Source: Planctomycetota bacterium (GTDB lineage Bacteria > Planctomycetota > JAJSAM01 > JAJVHW01). Taken from it: 64,000 bases of DNA. The stretch covers positions 150,697-214,696 of the forward strand of contig JAJRPF010000020.1 of assembly GCA_024280885.1 (NCBI GenBank), in the 5' to 3' direction. How positions within the stretch are numbered: the stretch's first letter is position 1; the number at the start of each line of letters is the position of its first letter. The notes beneath the pieces were generated by a model, which saw only the letters and a list, made by a program, of their open reading frames with translations, had not been told where the DNA came from and made no database searches. Below, piece by piece: positions 43,647-52,582 of the stretch. The translations under genes were made by a program, and so were the position numbers.

Positions 43647-44918
43647 CTATCCCTTCACGCAGACGACCTGACGGAGCGTGTGCACGATCTCGACGAGATC
43701 GCTCTGCGCTGCCATCACGGCCTCGATCGACTTGTACGCACCCGGCGTCTCGTCGATCACCGATGCGTCCTTGCGGCATTCGACATGCGCCGTCGCCGCG
43801 ATGTGGTCGTCGAGCGAGAAGACCTTCTTGGCCTTCGTGCGCGACATGGCCCGGCCCGCGCCGTGGCTGCAACTGTCGAAGCTCTCGGGGTTGCCGCGTC
43901 CGCGCACGATGAAACTCTTGGTGCCCATCGACCCGGGAATGATCCCCATGTCGCCGAGACCGGCCCGCACGGCGCCCTTGCGCGTGACCCAGACGTCCTC
44001 GCCGTAGTGGCGTTCGCGTTCGACGTAGTTGTGATGACAGTTCACCGCCTCGACGTCCGCCTTGAAGCGCGGCAGATCCTTGCACATGGTGAGTGCCGCC
44101 ACGACGTTCGCCATCATCACGATGCGATTGCGCTGCGCGAAGTCCTGCGCCCAGGACACGGCCTGCACGTAATCGTCGAAGAGCGTGGAGCCCTCGGTGA
44201 AGTACGCGAGATCCTTGTCCGGGAGAGTGCCGATGGCGTCGCCCATCTCCTTGCGCGCCTTCGTGATGAAGTACGTGCCGATGCGGTTGCCAACTCCGCG
44301 GCTGCCGCTGTGCAGCATCACCCAGACGCGGTCGTCTTGGTCGAGGCAGACCTCGATGAAGTGGTTGCCTGTGCCAAGTGTGCCGAGGTGTTCGGCAAGC
44401 CGCCCGTGACGCACGTGCGGGTGCTTCTCGGTGATCGCGTCGAACTCAAGCTCCAGTCCGCGCCACGCTTTGACGGCGGACTTCGGAGGTTCGCTCCAGC
44501 TGCCCTTGTCGCGGCGTCCGCCATGCGCGGAACGACCATGCGGGACCGCGCGTTCGATCGCGTTGCGCACGGGGTGCAAGTTGTCGGGAAGGTCGTTCGC
44601 CGTGAGTGTCGTGCGGGACGCCATCATGCCGCAGCCGATGTCCACACCGACCGCCGCTGGGATGATCGCCTTGTGTGTCGGGATGACGCTGCCGACCGTC
44701 GCGCCGTAGCCCCAGTGCACGTCCGGCATCGCCGCGATCCACTTATGAATGAAGGGGAGCTGCGCGACGTTGCGCAACTGCTGCGCCGCCTGCTCCTCCA
44801 CGCCGACACCGCGCGTCCAGGCCTTCACCGGAACGCCGCCGTCGCTGTCGATGGTCTCGTAGGTCGCTTCGTTCATTGCGTCGTTCATTGCGTCATTCGT
44901 CGCGTCATTCGTCGTCAT
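43647..44918 (-). CDS. rtcB: RNA-splicing ligase RtcB
   Basis: RtcB joins RNA 2',3'-cyclic-phosphate or 3'-phosphate ends to 5'-OH ends using GTP and Mn. Visible motifs include MPDVHWGYGATVGSVIP, VGVDIGCGMMA with the metal-binding Asp and Cys, GTGNHFIEV, HSGSRGVGN, NCHHNY, and SHGAGRAMSR with the guanylated histidine. The ATG at 44918 with GGAGAG upstream gives 423 residues. The first ~20 residues are a short TNDA/MNDA repeat, with alternative ATGs inside. A hairpin-rich spacer lies between it and rtcR. Confidence 0.96.
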   Translation of the reverse strand: MTTNDATNDAMNDAMNEATYETIDSDGGVPVKAWTRGVGVEEQAAQQLRNVAQLPFIHKWIAAMPDVHWGYGATVGSVIPTHKAIIPAAVGVDIGCGMMASRTTLTANDLPDNLHPVRNAIERAVPHGRSAHGGRRDKGSWSEPPKSAVKAWRGLELEFDAITEKHPHVRHGRLAEHLGTLGTGNHFIEVCLDQDDRVWVMLHSGSRGVGNRIGTYFITKARKEMGDAIGTLPDKDLAYFTEGSTLFDDYVQAVSWAQDFAQRNRIVMMANVVAALTMCKDLPRFKADVEAVNCHHNYVERERHYGEDVWVTRKGAVRAGLGDMGIIPGSMGTKSFIVRGRGNPESFDSCSHGAGRAMSRTKAKKVFSLDDHIAATAHVECRKDASVIDETPGAYKSIEAVMAAQSDLVEIVHTLRQVVCVKG

Positions 44919-45050
44919 GGGGGATCTCTCCGCGGGGCGGATCGGCGCGAGCTTGCCGCATGGCCGGCTCGACCGCAATGCCCGTCTCTCTCTGCCCGGG
45001 TGGGCGACACGGATGGAACGACGCGAGGCACGGTGGCCAGAGTCCCGTCA

Positions 45051-45264
45051 GGCTCTAGGGGCCCGGCCAGAAACCCCCGCGGCGCCGGTGAAAGGGTGAT
45101 AGCTGGCCGACGTGGGGTGAATCCACCGCGCCCGGGCAGGCCGTCTGCCGCGGCTGCCAGGCTCGGAGACTCTCCGGAGTCGAGTCGCCTGTCACCCACG
45201 ACAGCCGTCCCACCCGGACACGTCCGGCCATCCACGGGGGTTTCTGGCCGCACCCCTAGCCCCG
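45051..45264. ncRNA. Candidate structured RNA (or MITE-like element) between rtcB and rtcR
   Basis: Two ~32-bp arms (45051-45082 and 45232-45264) are inverted repeats with a perfect 16-bp core, CGGCCAGAAACCCCCG. Between them are local hairpins: GTGG-ggtgaat-CCAC (about 45112-45126), GGCAG/CTGCC (about 45135-45150), GACTC-TCCG-GAGTC (about 45165-45180) and CCGGA-CACG-TCCGG (about 45214-45227). If the promoter at 45386-45402 is used, it would lie in the rtcBA leader. The fold works on either strand. No coding potential was seen. Confidence 0.45.
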
Positions 45265-45385
45265 GGGGAGACGGATCCAGCGTCCGCCTCCCCCCGACGG
45301 GGGCGCCCCGTTCGTCCTGTCGTGCTTCGCCGCGTTCCATTCTTCTTTCGCTCGTCTCGGGAACGTCCCGGGACGCTGGCCACTT

Positions 45386-45402
45386 TGCGAAGCGCATGCC
45401 AA
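45386..45402 (-). promoter_or_regulatory. Sigma-54 (-24/-12) promoter candidate for rtcBA
   Basis: On the minus strand TTGGCATGCGCTTCGCA keeps the GG and GC dinucleotides at the right spacing (consensus TGGCACG-N4-TTGCW). RtcR is a sigma-54 activator, so such a promoter is expected. The transcript would have a ~450-base leader before rtcB. Confidence 0.6.
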
Positions 45403-45534
45403 CGGAGAGCGCAACCCAGGGTGGCGCTCGTAAGTGGCTTTGCAAGAGTGACTTATCGAAGGTCTCCGCCGCCTTCCTCCTCGCCCGAAATCTCAGATAT
45501 TGAGCTAGTACGATAAGAGACTAGCCTGTTGTAT

Positions 45535-47160
45535 ATGTCCGGCAAGCGCACGGTCGTCCTCGGTTTCCTCGGCTCGAACCTCGACGCCGGGGGGCGGAAG
45601 CGCTGGGATCGCTGGCGGCCGACGGTCGATCTCTGTCGTCATGACGATCTGATCGTGGATCGGCTCGAGATCCTTCACGATCGGGCGTGGACGAGTCTGG
45701 CGTCGATCGTCCGCAACGACGTGCGCCAGGTCTCGCCGGAGACCGAGACGGTTCTCCGTGTCACGGACATGGGCGATCCGTGGGACTTCGAGGCCGTGTA
45801 CGCGCATCTCCACGACTTCGCTGCCGAGTACCCGTGGCGCCCGGAGGAAGAGGATTACCTCATCCACATCACGACGGGCACGCACGTCGCGCAGATCTGC
45901 TGGTTCCTGCTCGCCGAGTCGCGGCGCATTCCCGCCAAGCTGGTCCAGACCGCGCCGCCCGCGCGCAACCAACGCGATCTGGATCCGGCGGAGCGCGCGG
46001 GCACGTACACGATCATCGACCTCGATCTCTCGCGCTACGACCGCATCGCGACACGTTTTGCCCGCGAGCAGATCGCGGGGCTCAGTTTCCTGAAGTCGGG
46101 GATCGCGACGCGCAACGTCGCGTTCAATGCGCTGATCGAACGCATAGAGCGCGTTGCGATCGTCTCCCCTGCGCCGATCCTGCTCCAGGGACCGACGGGC
46201 TCGGGCAAGAGCCGGCTCGCGCGACGCATCTACGAGTTGAAGCGCGCGCGCTCGAAGGTGGTCGGCGGGTTCGTCGAGGTCAACTGCGCGACCATCCGCG
46301 GCGATGGCGCGATGTCGGCCCTCTTCGGCCACGTCAAGGGCTCGTTCACAGGCGCGCTGCGCGACCGCCCGGGGCTCCTGCGCGCCGCGGACCACGGCGT
46401 GCTCTTCCTCGACGAGGTGGCAGAGCTCGGGGTCGAGGAACAGGCGCTGTTGCTGCGCGCGCTCGAAGAGAAGACGTTCCTCTCGGTCGGCGCCGACACC
46501 GAGGTCGGGAGCGACTTCCAGTTGATTGCTGGCACCAACACGGATCTCGCCGAGGCGGTGGCGGAGGGGCGCTTCCGCGAGGATCTCCTGGCGCGCATCA
46601 ACCTGTGGACGTTCCATCTACCGGGTCTGGCCGCACGTCCGGAAGACGTCGAGCCGAACGTCGACTACGAGCTCGCACGCTTCGCCGAGTCGACGGGTTG
46701 CACGGTGCGCTTCAACAAGGAGGCGCGCGATGCATTCCTCCGCTTCGCGACGGCGCCCGACGCCACGTGGCCGGGCAATTTCCGCGACCTGAACGCAGCT
46801 CTGACGCGGCTGGCAACGCTCGCGGAGTCGGGGCGGATCACGGTCGACCTTGTCGCGGAGGAGGTCTTGCGACTGCGGGCGACGTGGCAGCGACGCCGGC
46901 CAGATGACGATGTCGCGACGCTCGTTCCTCTGCTCGGGCGCGACTCCGTGGACGCTCTCGACCGTTTCGACCGCGTGCAGTTGGCCGACGTGGTCCGCGT
47001 TGTTCGTCGTTCCGGCTCCCTCTCGGCGGCCGGTCGCGAGCTCTTCGCGCGCTCGCGTGCGCGGAAACAATCCGTCAACGATGCGGATCGCGTGCGGAAG
47101 TACCTCATCCGTCATGGGGCCCTCGAACCGCTGCGCTCGCAAGGGGTTGTCTCGTCATAG
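45535..47160 (+). CDS. rtcR: Sigma-54-dependent activator RtcR (CARF domain plus AAA+)
   Basis: The 541-residue regulator has an N-terminal RtcR/CARF-type ligand domain (about 1-180; VVLGFLGSNLDAG, ITTGTHVAQICW) thought to sense cyclic-phosphate-ended RNA or oligonucleotides. The AAA+ domain (185-430) has P-loop GPTGSGKS (219-226), GSFTGA (269-274, where GAFTGA is usual) and Walker B VLFLDE. A C-terminal DNA-binding region of Fis/HTH type (SLSAAGRELF) follows. It is divergent from rtcBA. TTG at 45529 is a possible alternative to the ATG at 45535. Confidence 0.95.
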   Translation: MSGKRTVVLGFLGSNLDAGGRKRWDRWRPTVDLCRHDDLIVDRLEILHDRAWTSLASIVRNDVRQVSPETETVLRVTDMGDPWDFEAVYAHLHDFAAEYPWRPEEEDYLIHITTGTHVAQICWFLLAESRRIPAKLVQTAPPARNQRDLDPAERAGTYTIIDLDLSRYDRIATRFAREQIAGLSFLKSGIATRNVAFNALIERIERVAIVSPAPILLQGPTGSGKSRLARRIYELKRARSKVVGGFVEVNCATIRGDGAMSALFGHVKGSFTGALRDRPGLLRAADHGVLFLDEVAELGVEEQALLLRALEEKTFLSVGADTEVGSDFQLIAGTNTDLAEAVAEGRFREDLLARINLWTFHLPGLAARPEDVEPNVDYELARFAESTGCTVRFNKEARDAFLRFATAPDATWPGNFRDLNAALTRLATLAESGRITVDLVAEEVLRLRATWQRRRPDDDVATLVPLLGRDSVDALDRFDRVQLADVVRVVRRSGSLSAAGRELFARSRARKQSVNDADRVRKYLIRHGALEPLRSQGVVSS

Positions 47161-47323
47161 CCCAAAGTGCGTCTCTCGCCGTCGGTGGCCGCCGTTCGCG
47201 AGGGCCGCAACGCTCAAGCCGCGCGGGGCGTGGGCGGAAGCGATATGCTGCTTCGCGAGCGGTGGTCTGGCGGCGAGACTCCGCCGAACAGCGGATCGAG
47301 TAGGCGGGCAATCCGGAGAGCAC

Positions 47324-48685
47324 ATGCGCATCGTGATCGGGGGACGCGACGAGGTGGGGCGCCGGCTGGGTGCCGCGCTCTGCAATGACCACGAAGTCGT
47401 CTTCTTCGTCCCGGAGTCCGCGAGCACGAGTCTGGACCATATCGACGCCATGGTCGTCTATGGCGAGATGGACGGCTTCGACGCGCTCGAGAAGGCCGGT
47501 GTGGCGAGTGCCGACGTCTTCGTCGCCTGTTCGCGCTACGACGAACGCAACCTGATCGCGTGTCTGTCCGCGTCACGGCTCGGCGTCGCGCGCACCATCT
47601 GCTTCCTCTTCCATCATCGCGGGCGCACCGCGAAGGACGATGACGAGATCGCGAAGTCGCTCGGGATCGAGAGCCTCGTCCGTCCGTCACGACAACTCGC
47701 GCTCGAGATCATCCGGATCGTCGCTGTCCCCGGCGCACTCGATGTGCAGTTCTTCGCCGGCGGGCGCGTCCGGCTCCTCCAGCACGCCGTCGAATCGGGG
47801 TCGCCGATCACCACAGGCTCGTTGCGCGAGTTGAAACTACCGAAGGGCGTCGTGCTGGTGATGGGGCGGCGCGGGGACGAGATGTTCATCCCCACCGGCG
47901 AGACCCGGTTTGCCGCCGATGATCGCATCACGGCGATGGGCACGAGTCGCGGGCTCGCGCGACTCCAGCAGAAGTTCCTGCAGTCGCGAGGCCACGGGCG
48001 CGAAGCGCGCACGGCGACGATCGTCGGCGGGGGCGATGTGGGGCTCGCCGTGGCGCAGGGACTCGCCGCGACGGGCTGGTCCGTGCGTGTGATCGAAGCG
48101 AACCGCGAACGCGCCGAGAAGATCGCCCCACTCATCAAGGGGCTCGTCATCCACGGCGATGGCAGCGACCTCGAACTGCTTGAGCAGGAGCAGGTCAGCG
48201 ACGACCCTGTGCTCGTGGCAGTGACGAATAACGACGAGAAGAACCTGCTCGTCTCCTTGCTGGCGAAGTCGATCGGCATCCCGCGCATCATCACGCGCGC
48301 CGACAGCCTCCAGAACGAGCGTCTCTTCGAGAAGGTCGGCATCGACGTCGTGCGATCCGCGCGCGGCGCCGCTCTCGATACCGTCCTGCGGCGGCTCGAC
48401 GAAGGGCGCCGCGAGTTGCTGGCGGAACTCGAACACGGCGACGCCGAGGTCCTGGAGCTGCAACTTCCAGACGGTATTCGTACGCGCAGACTGGCCGATA
48501 TCCACAAGCCCGTGTTCGCGATCGTCGGCGCCATCCTGCGCGCCAATCGCGTGATCATCCCCACCGGTCGCGACGAACTCCAACCGGCAGATCACATCTT
48601 TGTCTTCTGCACCCGCGCCGACGAAGCGCGCGTGCGCCGCTTCTTTCTGGAAGAACTGCTCGAGGAGGACGAGCAAAACCAGTGA
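47324..48685 (+). CDS. trkA: Trk potassium uptake regulatory NAD-binding protein TrkA
   Basis: The 453-residue protein has two RCK_N/RCK_C units. The first Rossmann loop is VIGGRDEVGRRL, the second TIVGGGDVGLAVAQGL, each followed by a small C-terminal RCK domain. It binds NAD(H) and gates the TrkH channel from the cytoplasm. CGGAGAG precedes the ATG. Its stop overlaps the GTG start of trkH, indicating coupled synthesis. Confidence 0.94.
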   Translation: MRIVIGGRDEVGRRLGAALCNDHEVVFFVPESASTSLDHIDAMVVYGEMDGFDALEKAGVASADVFVACSRYDERNLIACLSASRLGVARTICFLFHHRGRTAKDDDEIAKSLGIESLVRPSRQLALEIIRIVAVPGALDVQFFAGGRVRLLQHAVESGSPITTGSLRELKLPKGVVLVMGRRGDEMFIPTGETRFAADDRITAMGTSRGLARLQQKFLQSRGHGREARTATIVGGGDVGLAVAQGLAATGWSVRVIEANRERAEKIAPLIKGLVIHGDGSDLELLEQEQVSDDPVLVAVTNNDEKNLLVSLLAKSIGIPRIITRADSLQNERLFEKVGIDVVRSARGAALDTVLRRLDEGRRELLAELEHGDAEVLELQLPDGIRTRRLADIHKPVFAIVGAILRANRVIIPTGRDELQPADHIFVFCTRADEARVRRFFLEELLEEDEQNQ

Positions 48686-50205
48686 GGGTCGGACTCGTCC
48701 TGAACATCTGCGGCGGGCTGCTCAAGCCCTTCTGCATCGTATTCGCGTTCCCCACGCTGATCGCGTTGCGCGATGGGCTCTTCGACCGCGACTGGAACAT
48801 TCGGATCAACGAGGTCGAGTTGATCGAGGCGCGCAACTTCATCATCACGTTGGCGGCGGCGCTGATGTTCGGGATGATCTTCGGGCGTCGTACGGAGGGG
48901 CCGAAGGTCTTCCGTCGTGCCGAGGCCCTCGGCGTCGTAACGCTCACCTGGGTGCTCATCGCAATCTTCGGTGGCATGCCCTACGTCCTTGGCGGCATGC
49001 ACTGGATCGACGCGCTCTTCGAGTCGGTCTCCGGCTTCACGACCACCGGCGCGACGATCCTGACGGACTTCGAGTCGAAGTCGCGCGCCTTCTTCCTCTG
49101 GCGTGCGATGACGCAGTGGTTCGGCGGGCTCGGCGTGATCGCGCTCTTCGTCGTCGTGCTGCCACGTCTCGGGATCGCCGGTCGGCAGATCTTCTTCGCC
49201 GAGGGTTCGTCGGCGCCGGGCGAAGCGGTCAGCCCCTCCGTGCGACAGAGCGCGCGCAAACTCTGGATTCTCTACGTGGGTCTGACTGTGCTGATGGCGG
49301 CGCTGCTCATGACCACCGGCATGACGATCTACGAGGGCATCGTCCACGCGCTGACGACACTCGCCGCGGGTGGTTTCTCCCCGAATGGCGCGTCGGTCAT
49401 GGGCTACGCGAACGCAGCCGCCGAATGGGTCTTCGTGCCGTTCATGTTCCTGGCCGGGGCGAGCTATCCGCTGCTCTTCGTCGCCGTCACGCGCCGCCCC
49501 CTGGCACTGATCCGAGACGCTGAGTTCCGGCAGTACTTCATCGTGGCACTTGGGTTCACGGCGCTGATCGCCGCGCTCCTGGCGGGCGGGATGCCCGGAG
49601 AGCAACAATGGCGGCAGTCCGCGTTCCAGGTGACGAGTCTCATCAGCTCGGCCGGTTTCGCGAGTCTCGACTACGAGGCGGATTGGAGCGCCGGCATCAA
49701 GGCGTTGCTCGTCGTCGTGATGATCCTCGGCGGCTGCGCCGGATCGGCTGCAGGCGGGGCGAAGCAGGTGCGCTTCCTGCTCGTCTTCCGTTTCCTCCAC
49801 CGCGAACTGAAGCGCGTCCTGCACCCGCGCGCCGTGCTGCCCTTGCGTCACAATGGCGAGGCGGTGAGCGACCGCGTCATGTGGTCGGTGTTCACGCTCG
49901 TCCTGCTCTACCTGATGGGCTATGTCGTCGTGGCGATCCCGATCGTGCTGCTGCTGCCGACCGACGCGGGTTCGCTGGTCACCGCCGAGCATCTGACGAC
50001 TGGCTTCTCTGCGTCGGTGGCGTGTCTCAGTAACGTCGGACCGGGCTTCGGGTTCACCGGCCCAATGGGCAGCTTCGCGGGGTTCGGTGACGCGTCGAAG
50101 CTGATTCTCACCGCTGCGATGCTGATCGGTCGGCTCGAGATCGTCACGGTGTTGGCGCTCCTCCATCCCGATGTCTGGCGACATGTGAGCTGGCGCGGGC
50201 GCTGA
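48682..50205 (+). CDS. trkH: Trk potassium uptake membrane protein TrkH
   Basis: A 507-residue polytopic channel of the TrkH/KtrB superfamily. Pore-loop signatures are VSGFTTTGATIL, TTLAAGGFSPNG, SLISSAGFAS and CLSNVGPGFGFTGP, with the final MLIGRLEIVTVLALL. The GTG start overlaps trkA. Confidence 0.95.
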   Translation: MRVGLVLNICGGLLKPFCIVFAFPTLIALRDGLFDRDWNIRINEVELIEARNFIITLAAALMFGMIFGRRTEGPKVFRRAEALGVVTLTWVLIAIFGGMPYVLGGMHWIDALFESVSGFTTTGATILTDFESKSRAFFLWRAMTQWFGGLGVIALFVVVLPRLGIAGRQIFFAEGSSAPGEAVSPSVRQSARKLWILYVGLTVLMAALLMTTGMTIYEGIVHALTTLAAGGFSPNGASVMGYANAAAEWVFVPFMFLAGASYPLLFVAVTRRPLALIRDAEFRQYFIVALGFTALIAALLAGGMPGEQQWRQSAFQVTSLISSAGFASLDYEADWSAGIKALLVVVMILGGCAGSAAGGAKQVRFLLVFRFLHRELKRVLHPRAVLPLRHNGEAVSDRVMWSVFTLVLLYLMGYVVVAIPIVLLLPTDAGSLVTAEHLTTGFSASVACLSNVGPGFGFTGPMGSFAGFGDASKLILTAAMLIGRLEIVTVLALLHPDVWRHVSWRGR

Positions 50206-50226
50206 AGCGTCGAGCGCTCTTCGCGA

Positions 50227-50245
50227 GCTGACGACCTCGGTCAGC
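50227..50245 (+). terminator. Possible terminator after trkH
   Basis: GCTGAC-gacctcg-GTCAGC forms a 6-bp stem about 20 bp past the stop. There is no T-run. Confidence 0.35.
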
Positions 50246-50302
50246 GCCCGCATCCGTCTCTTTCGTCGTTCGCGCGGGCGGTCGTATACACCGGCGCCTC
50301 CG

Positions 50303-51658
50303 ATGAACCCCTCCGCCACTCCGAAGATCTCAGGCCGTCCGCTCACGCCAGATCCGGCCACGCTTACGCTGGGCCGGATCTTCGCGCTGTGGCTGCCTCT
50401 CGCGGCGAGTTGGGCGCTGATGACGGTCGAGTACCCGATCATCCAGGCGTCGATCGCGCGGCTGCCCTTCACCGAGACCATGCTCGCGGCGGCGAGCGTC
50501 GTCATCGGCCTCGAGATCACCATCGAAGCCCCGGTGATCATGTTGCTCGCGACGACGACGGCGCTCGCGCGCGGCCCGGCGTCGTATCGCATCCTGCGCC
50601 GCTTCACGCTCCACCTCAACATCGCCTGCACCGTCGTCGCCGCCCTCGTCGCGCTCGTCGATCCGATCTTTGAGTTGATCGTCCCGGGGCTGATGGGCAT
50701 CCCCGAGCCGATCGCCGTCGAGGTCCGCCCCGCGCTGCTGATCATGATCCCGTGGAGTGCCGCGATCGGCTGGCGTCGTTTCCATCAGGGCATTCTCATT
50801 CGCGCCGGTCGTACGCGACTCGTCGGCGGCGGCACGCTGGTGCGCCTCGTCTTCGCTGCGGGCTCCGCCATCGGACTCACCTACTGGGGCGGTGCGTCCG
50901 GCGTTGTCCTCGGCGCGTGCGCGTGGGTGGCGGGCGTGACGGCCGAAGCGATCTTCGCGCACGTCGTCGCGCGCGCGACGGTGCACGAGCTCTACCACGC
51001 GGATGCCCCCGACGAGGAGCGTCCGCCGACGTACGGCGAGATCGCGCGCTACCACGCGCCACTCGCCGCGACATCGTTGCTCTCACTGCTCGCCATGCCG
51101 GTGCTGCAAGCGGGCATCGCGCGCATGCCCGACCCCGAGCAGAACCTCGCCGCGTGGCCCGTCGCGTTCGCGATCCTCTTGCTCTTCCGCAGTCCCGGCT
51201 TTGCGTTGCCGGAGGCCGTCATCGCACTCCTGCGCGACCGCGCCACCGTCGCTCCGCTGCGTCGTTTCTCGCTCATCATGGCCGCGTCCACCGTCGCCGG
51301 ACTCACGCTCTTTGTCATCAGCCCGCTCTTCGATCTCTACCTCGGTCGCGCCCTCGCAGTCCCCGATGCGCTCGTGCCCTTCGTACTTCCCGCCCTCCTC
51401 GCCGGATTGCTCATCCCGGCGATGCAATCACTGCAGAGCTGGTATCGCGGCGTGCTGATGACCGCGCGCGCAACGCAACACGTCTACTGGGGCATGGGGA
51501 TCGCGCTCCTGACCACGACCACAATCATGTTCGCCGCCGTCCTCGCCGCCGCGCCCGGTGTCGTCTCCGCTGCCATAGCGCTCACCGCCGGAATGATCCT
51601 CGAGTCCCTCTACCTCGCCAGCCAAGCCCGCACCGCGGTCGCCGCCATCACGGAGTAG
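50303..51658 (+). CDS. ANKH-like/MATE-related multi-pass membrane protein
   Basis: A 451-residue protein with about 12 membrane helices. The repeated pattern LAASWALMTVEYPIIQASIA / LAATSLLSLLAMPVLQAGIA at the starts of the two halves, the loop TALARGPASYRILRRFTL and IGWRRFHQGILIRAGRTRLV match the bacterial ANKH (progressive ankylosis)-like family, distant relatives of the MATE/MurJ transporters. The substrate is unknown in bacteria. It follows trkAH by 97 bp but may be independent. Confidence 0.75.
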   Translation: MNPSATPKISGRPLTPDPATLTLGRIFALWLPLAASWALMTVEYPIIQASIARLPFTETMLAAASVVIGLEITIEAPVIMLLATTTALARGPASYRILRRFTLHLNIACTVVAALVALVDPIFELIVPGLMGIPEPIAVEVRPALLIMIPWSAAIGWRRFHQGILIRAGRTRLVGGGTLVRLVFAAGSAIGLTYWGGASGVVLGACAWVAGVTAEAIFAHVVARATVHELYHADAPDEERPPTYGEIARYHAPLAATSLLSLLAMPVLQAGIARMPDPEQNLAAWPVAFAILLLFRSPGFALPEAVIALLRDRATVAPLRRFSLIMAASTVAGLTLFVISPLFDLYLGRALAVPDALVPFVLPALLAGLLIPAMQSLQSWYRGVLMTARATQHVYWGMGIALLTTTTIMFAAVLAAAPGVVSAAIALTAGMILESLYLASQARTAVAAITE

Positions 51659-51734
51659 CTGCGACGCGCGGCGATCGCGCTGAGAGGCTGTTCGTCGCAG
51701 CCTCCCTCGTCGGACCCGCGTTCTTCGTACCACC

Positions 51735-52163
51735 TCATGTGAGCGGGTTGTGGAGGCGGAGACCGGGGAACCGCTCGAAGTCGCGATCGTTCGAGTGCAA
51801 CTCGGCGCGGTGCTCGATGGCCAGGGCCGCAAGATGCGTGTCCGTCGTCAGCGATGCTGCGACTCCCGTTGCAACGAAGAGGTCGCGGACGATCGCGAGA
51901 TGTCGTGGGCCGGGTTCCAGCGGCGTGACGGACTCGCAGGCGAGCCAGGTATCGACGCGGTCGAGCGCCGCCATCGGCGCGAGCGGAGTGCGCATGACGG
52001 ACGGATGTGTCACGAGCCGAATAAACCCGAACGCGACCGCCCACGGAATGCCGATCGGACGGTCACCGTTCAGCGCGCCTTCCCACCACGCGATGGCGAT
52101 GGAGTGCGAGGGCGCGTCCTTGTTGTGTGCGTACACGAGCAAGTTGACGTCTGGGACGATCAC
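51735..52163 (-). CDS. VapC-type toxin, PIN-domain ribonuclease
   Basis: The 142-residue protein has the PIN-domain start MIVPDVNLLVYAHN with the first metal-binding Asp5. An acidic residue around SVTPLEPG, the DTHLAALAIEH helix and the closing NDRDFERFPGL complete the fold. VapC toxins cut RNA (tRNA or rRNA) when freed from VapB. Its start overlaps the antitoxin stop (ATGA), the usual vapBC order. Confidence 0.92.
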   Translation of the reverse strand: MIVPDVNLLVYAHNKDAPSHSIAIAWWEGALNGDRPIGIPWAVAFGFIRLVTHPSVMRTPLAPMAALDRVDTWLACESVTPLEPGPRHLAIVRDLFVATGVAASLTTDTHLAALAIEHRAELHSNDRDFERFPGLRLHNPLT

Positions 52164-52417
52164 TCGGAGCCTCCGAAGCGCCGCACTTCGAGATCGTCGA
52201 CGAGTTGGTTGAGGCGCAGCGGGTCCACTCCGGGCTGGAATGCGCTGCTAAACGTGTCCACTCGAATTCGCGGCCTCGGCTCGCTCACGCGATCCGGGCT
52301 CATCAGACCCCGACGAATGGCCGCGTTGACCGCCGCCTTGAAGCTGATGTTCCGGCGGCGAGCGTGCGCCTTCAACCGTTCGGCGAGGTCGTCTTCGAGG
52401 GTGAGCGTTGTGCGCAT
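52160..52417 (-). CDS. VapB-type antitoxin
   Basis: An 85-residue protein with an N-terminal ribbon-helix-helix (RTTLTLEDDLAERLKAHARR, then FKAAVNAAIRRGL) for DNA binding and a C-terminal tail (about 45-85) that would wrap the VapC active site. It autorepresses the pair in known systems. The stop overlaps the vapC start. Confidence 0.9.
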   Translation of the reverse strand: MRTTLTLEDDLAERLKAHARRRNISFKAAVNAAIRRGLMSPDRVSEPRPRIRVDTFSSAFQPGVDPLRLNQLVDDLEVRRFGGSE

Positions 52418-52582
52418 TGCGGCATCATGATGTCCTCATTGCCTGCTGTCAAGATGCTGGCATGGGCCAGTCGGGACGGATCGGACTGCTGGGGCGCCAA
52501 CGCTCCGCTTCCAGCCGAGCGGCGACGCATCCGGCTGTTAGGCTGGAGCGCGTCGGGTGAGTCTCGGCTGTGAGGTTCGATT

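Noticed and set aside
43458..45503. 681-codon frame antisense to rtcB
   Set aside because: rtcB is unmistakable on the other strand; the opposite frame is a composition artefact.
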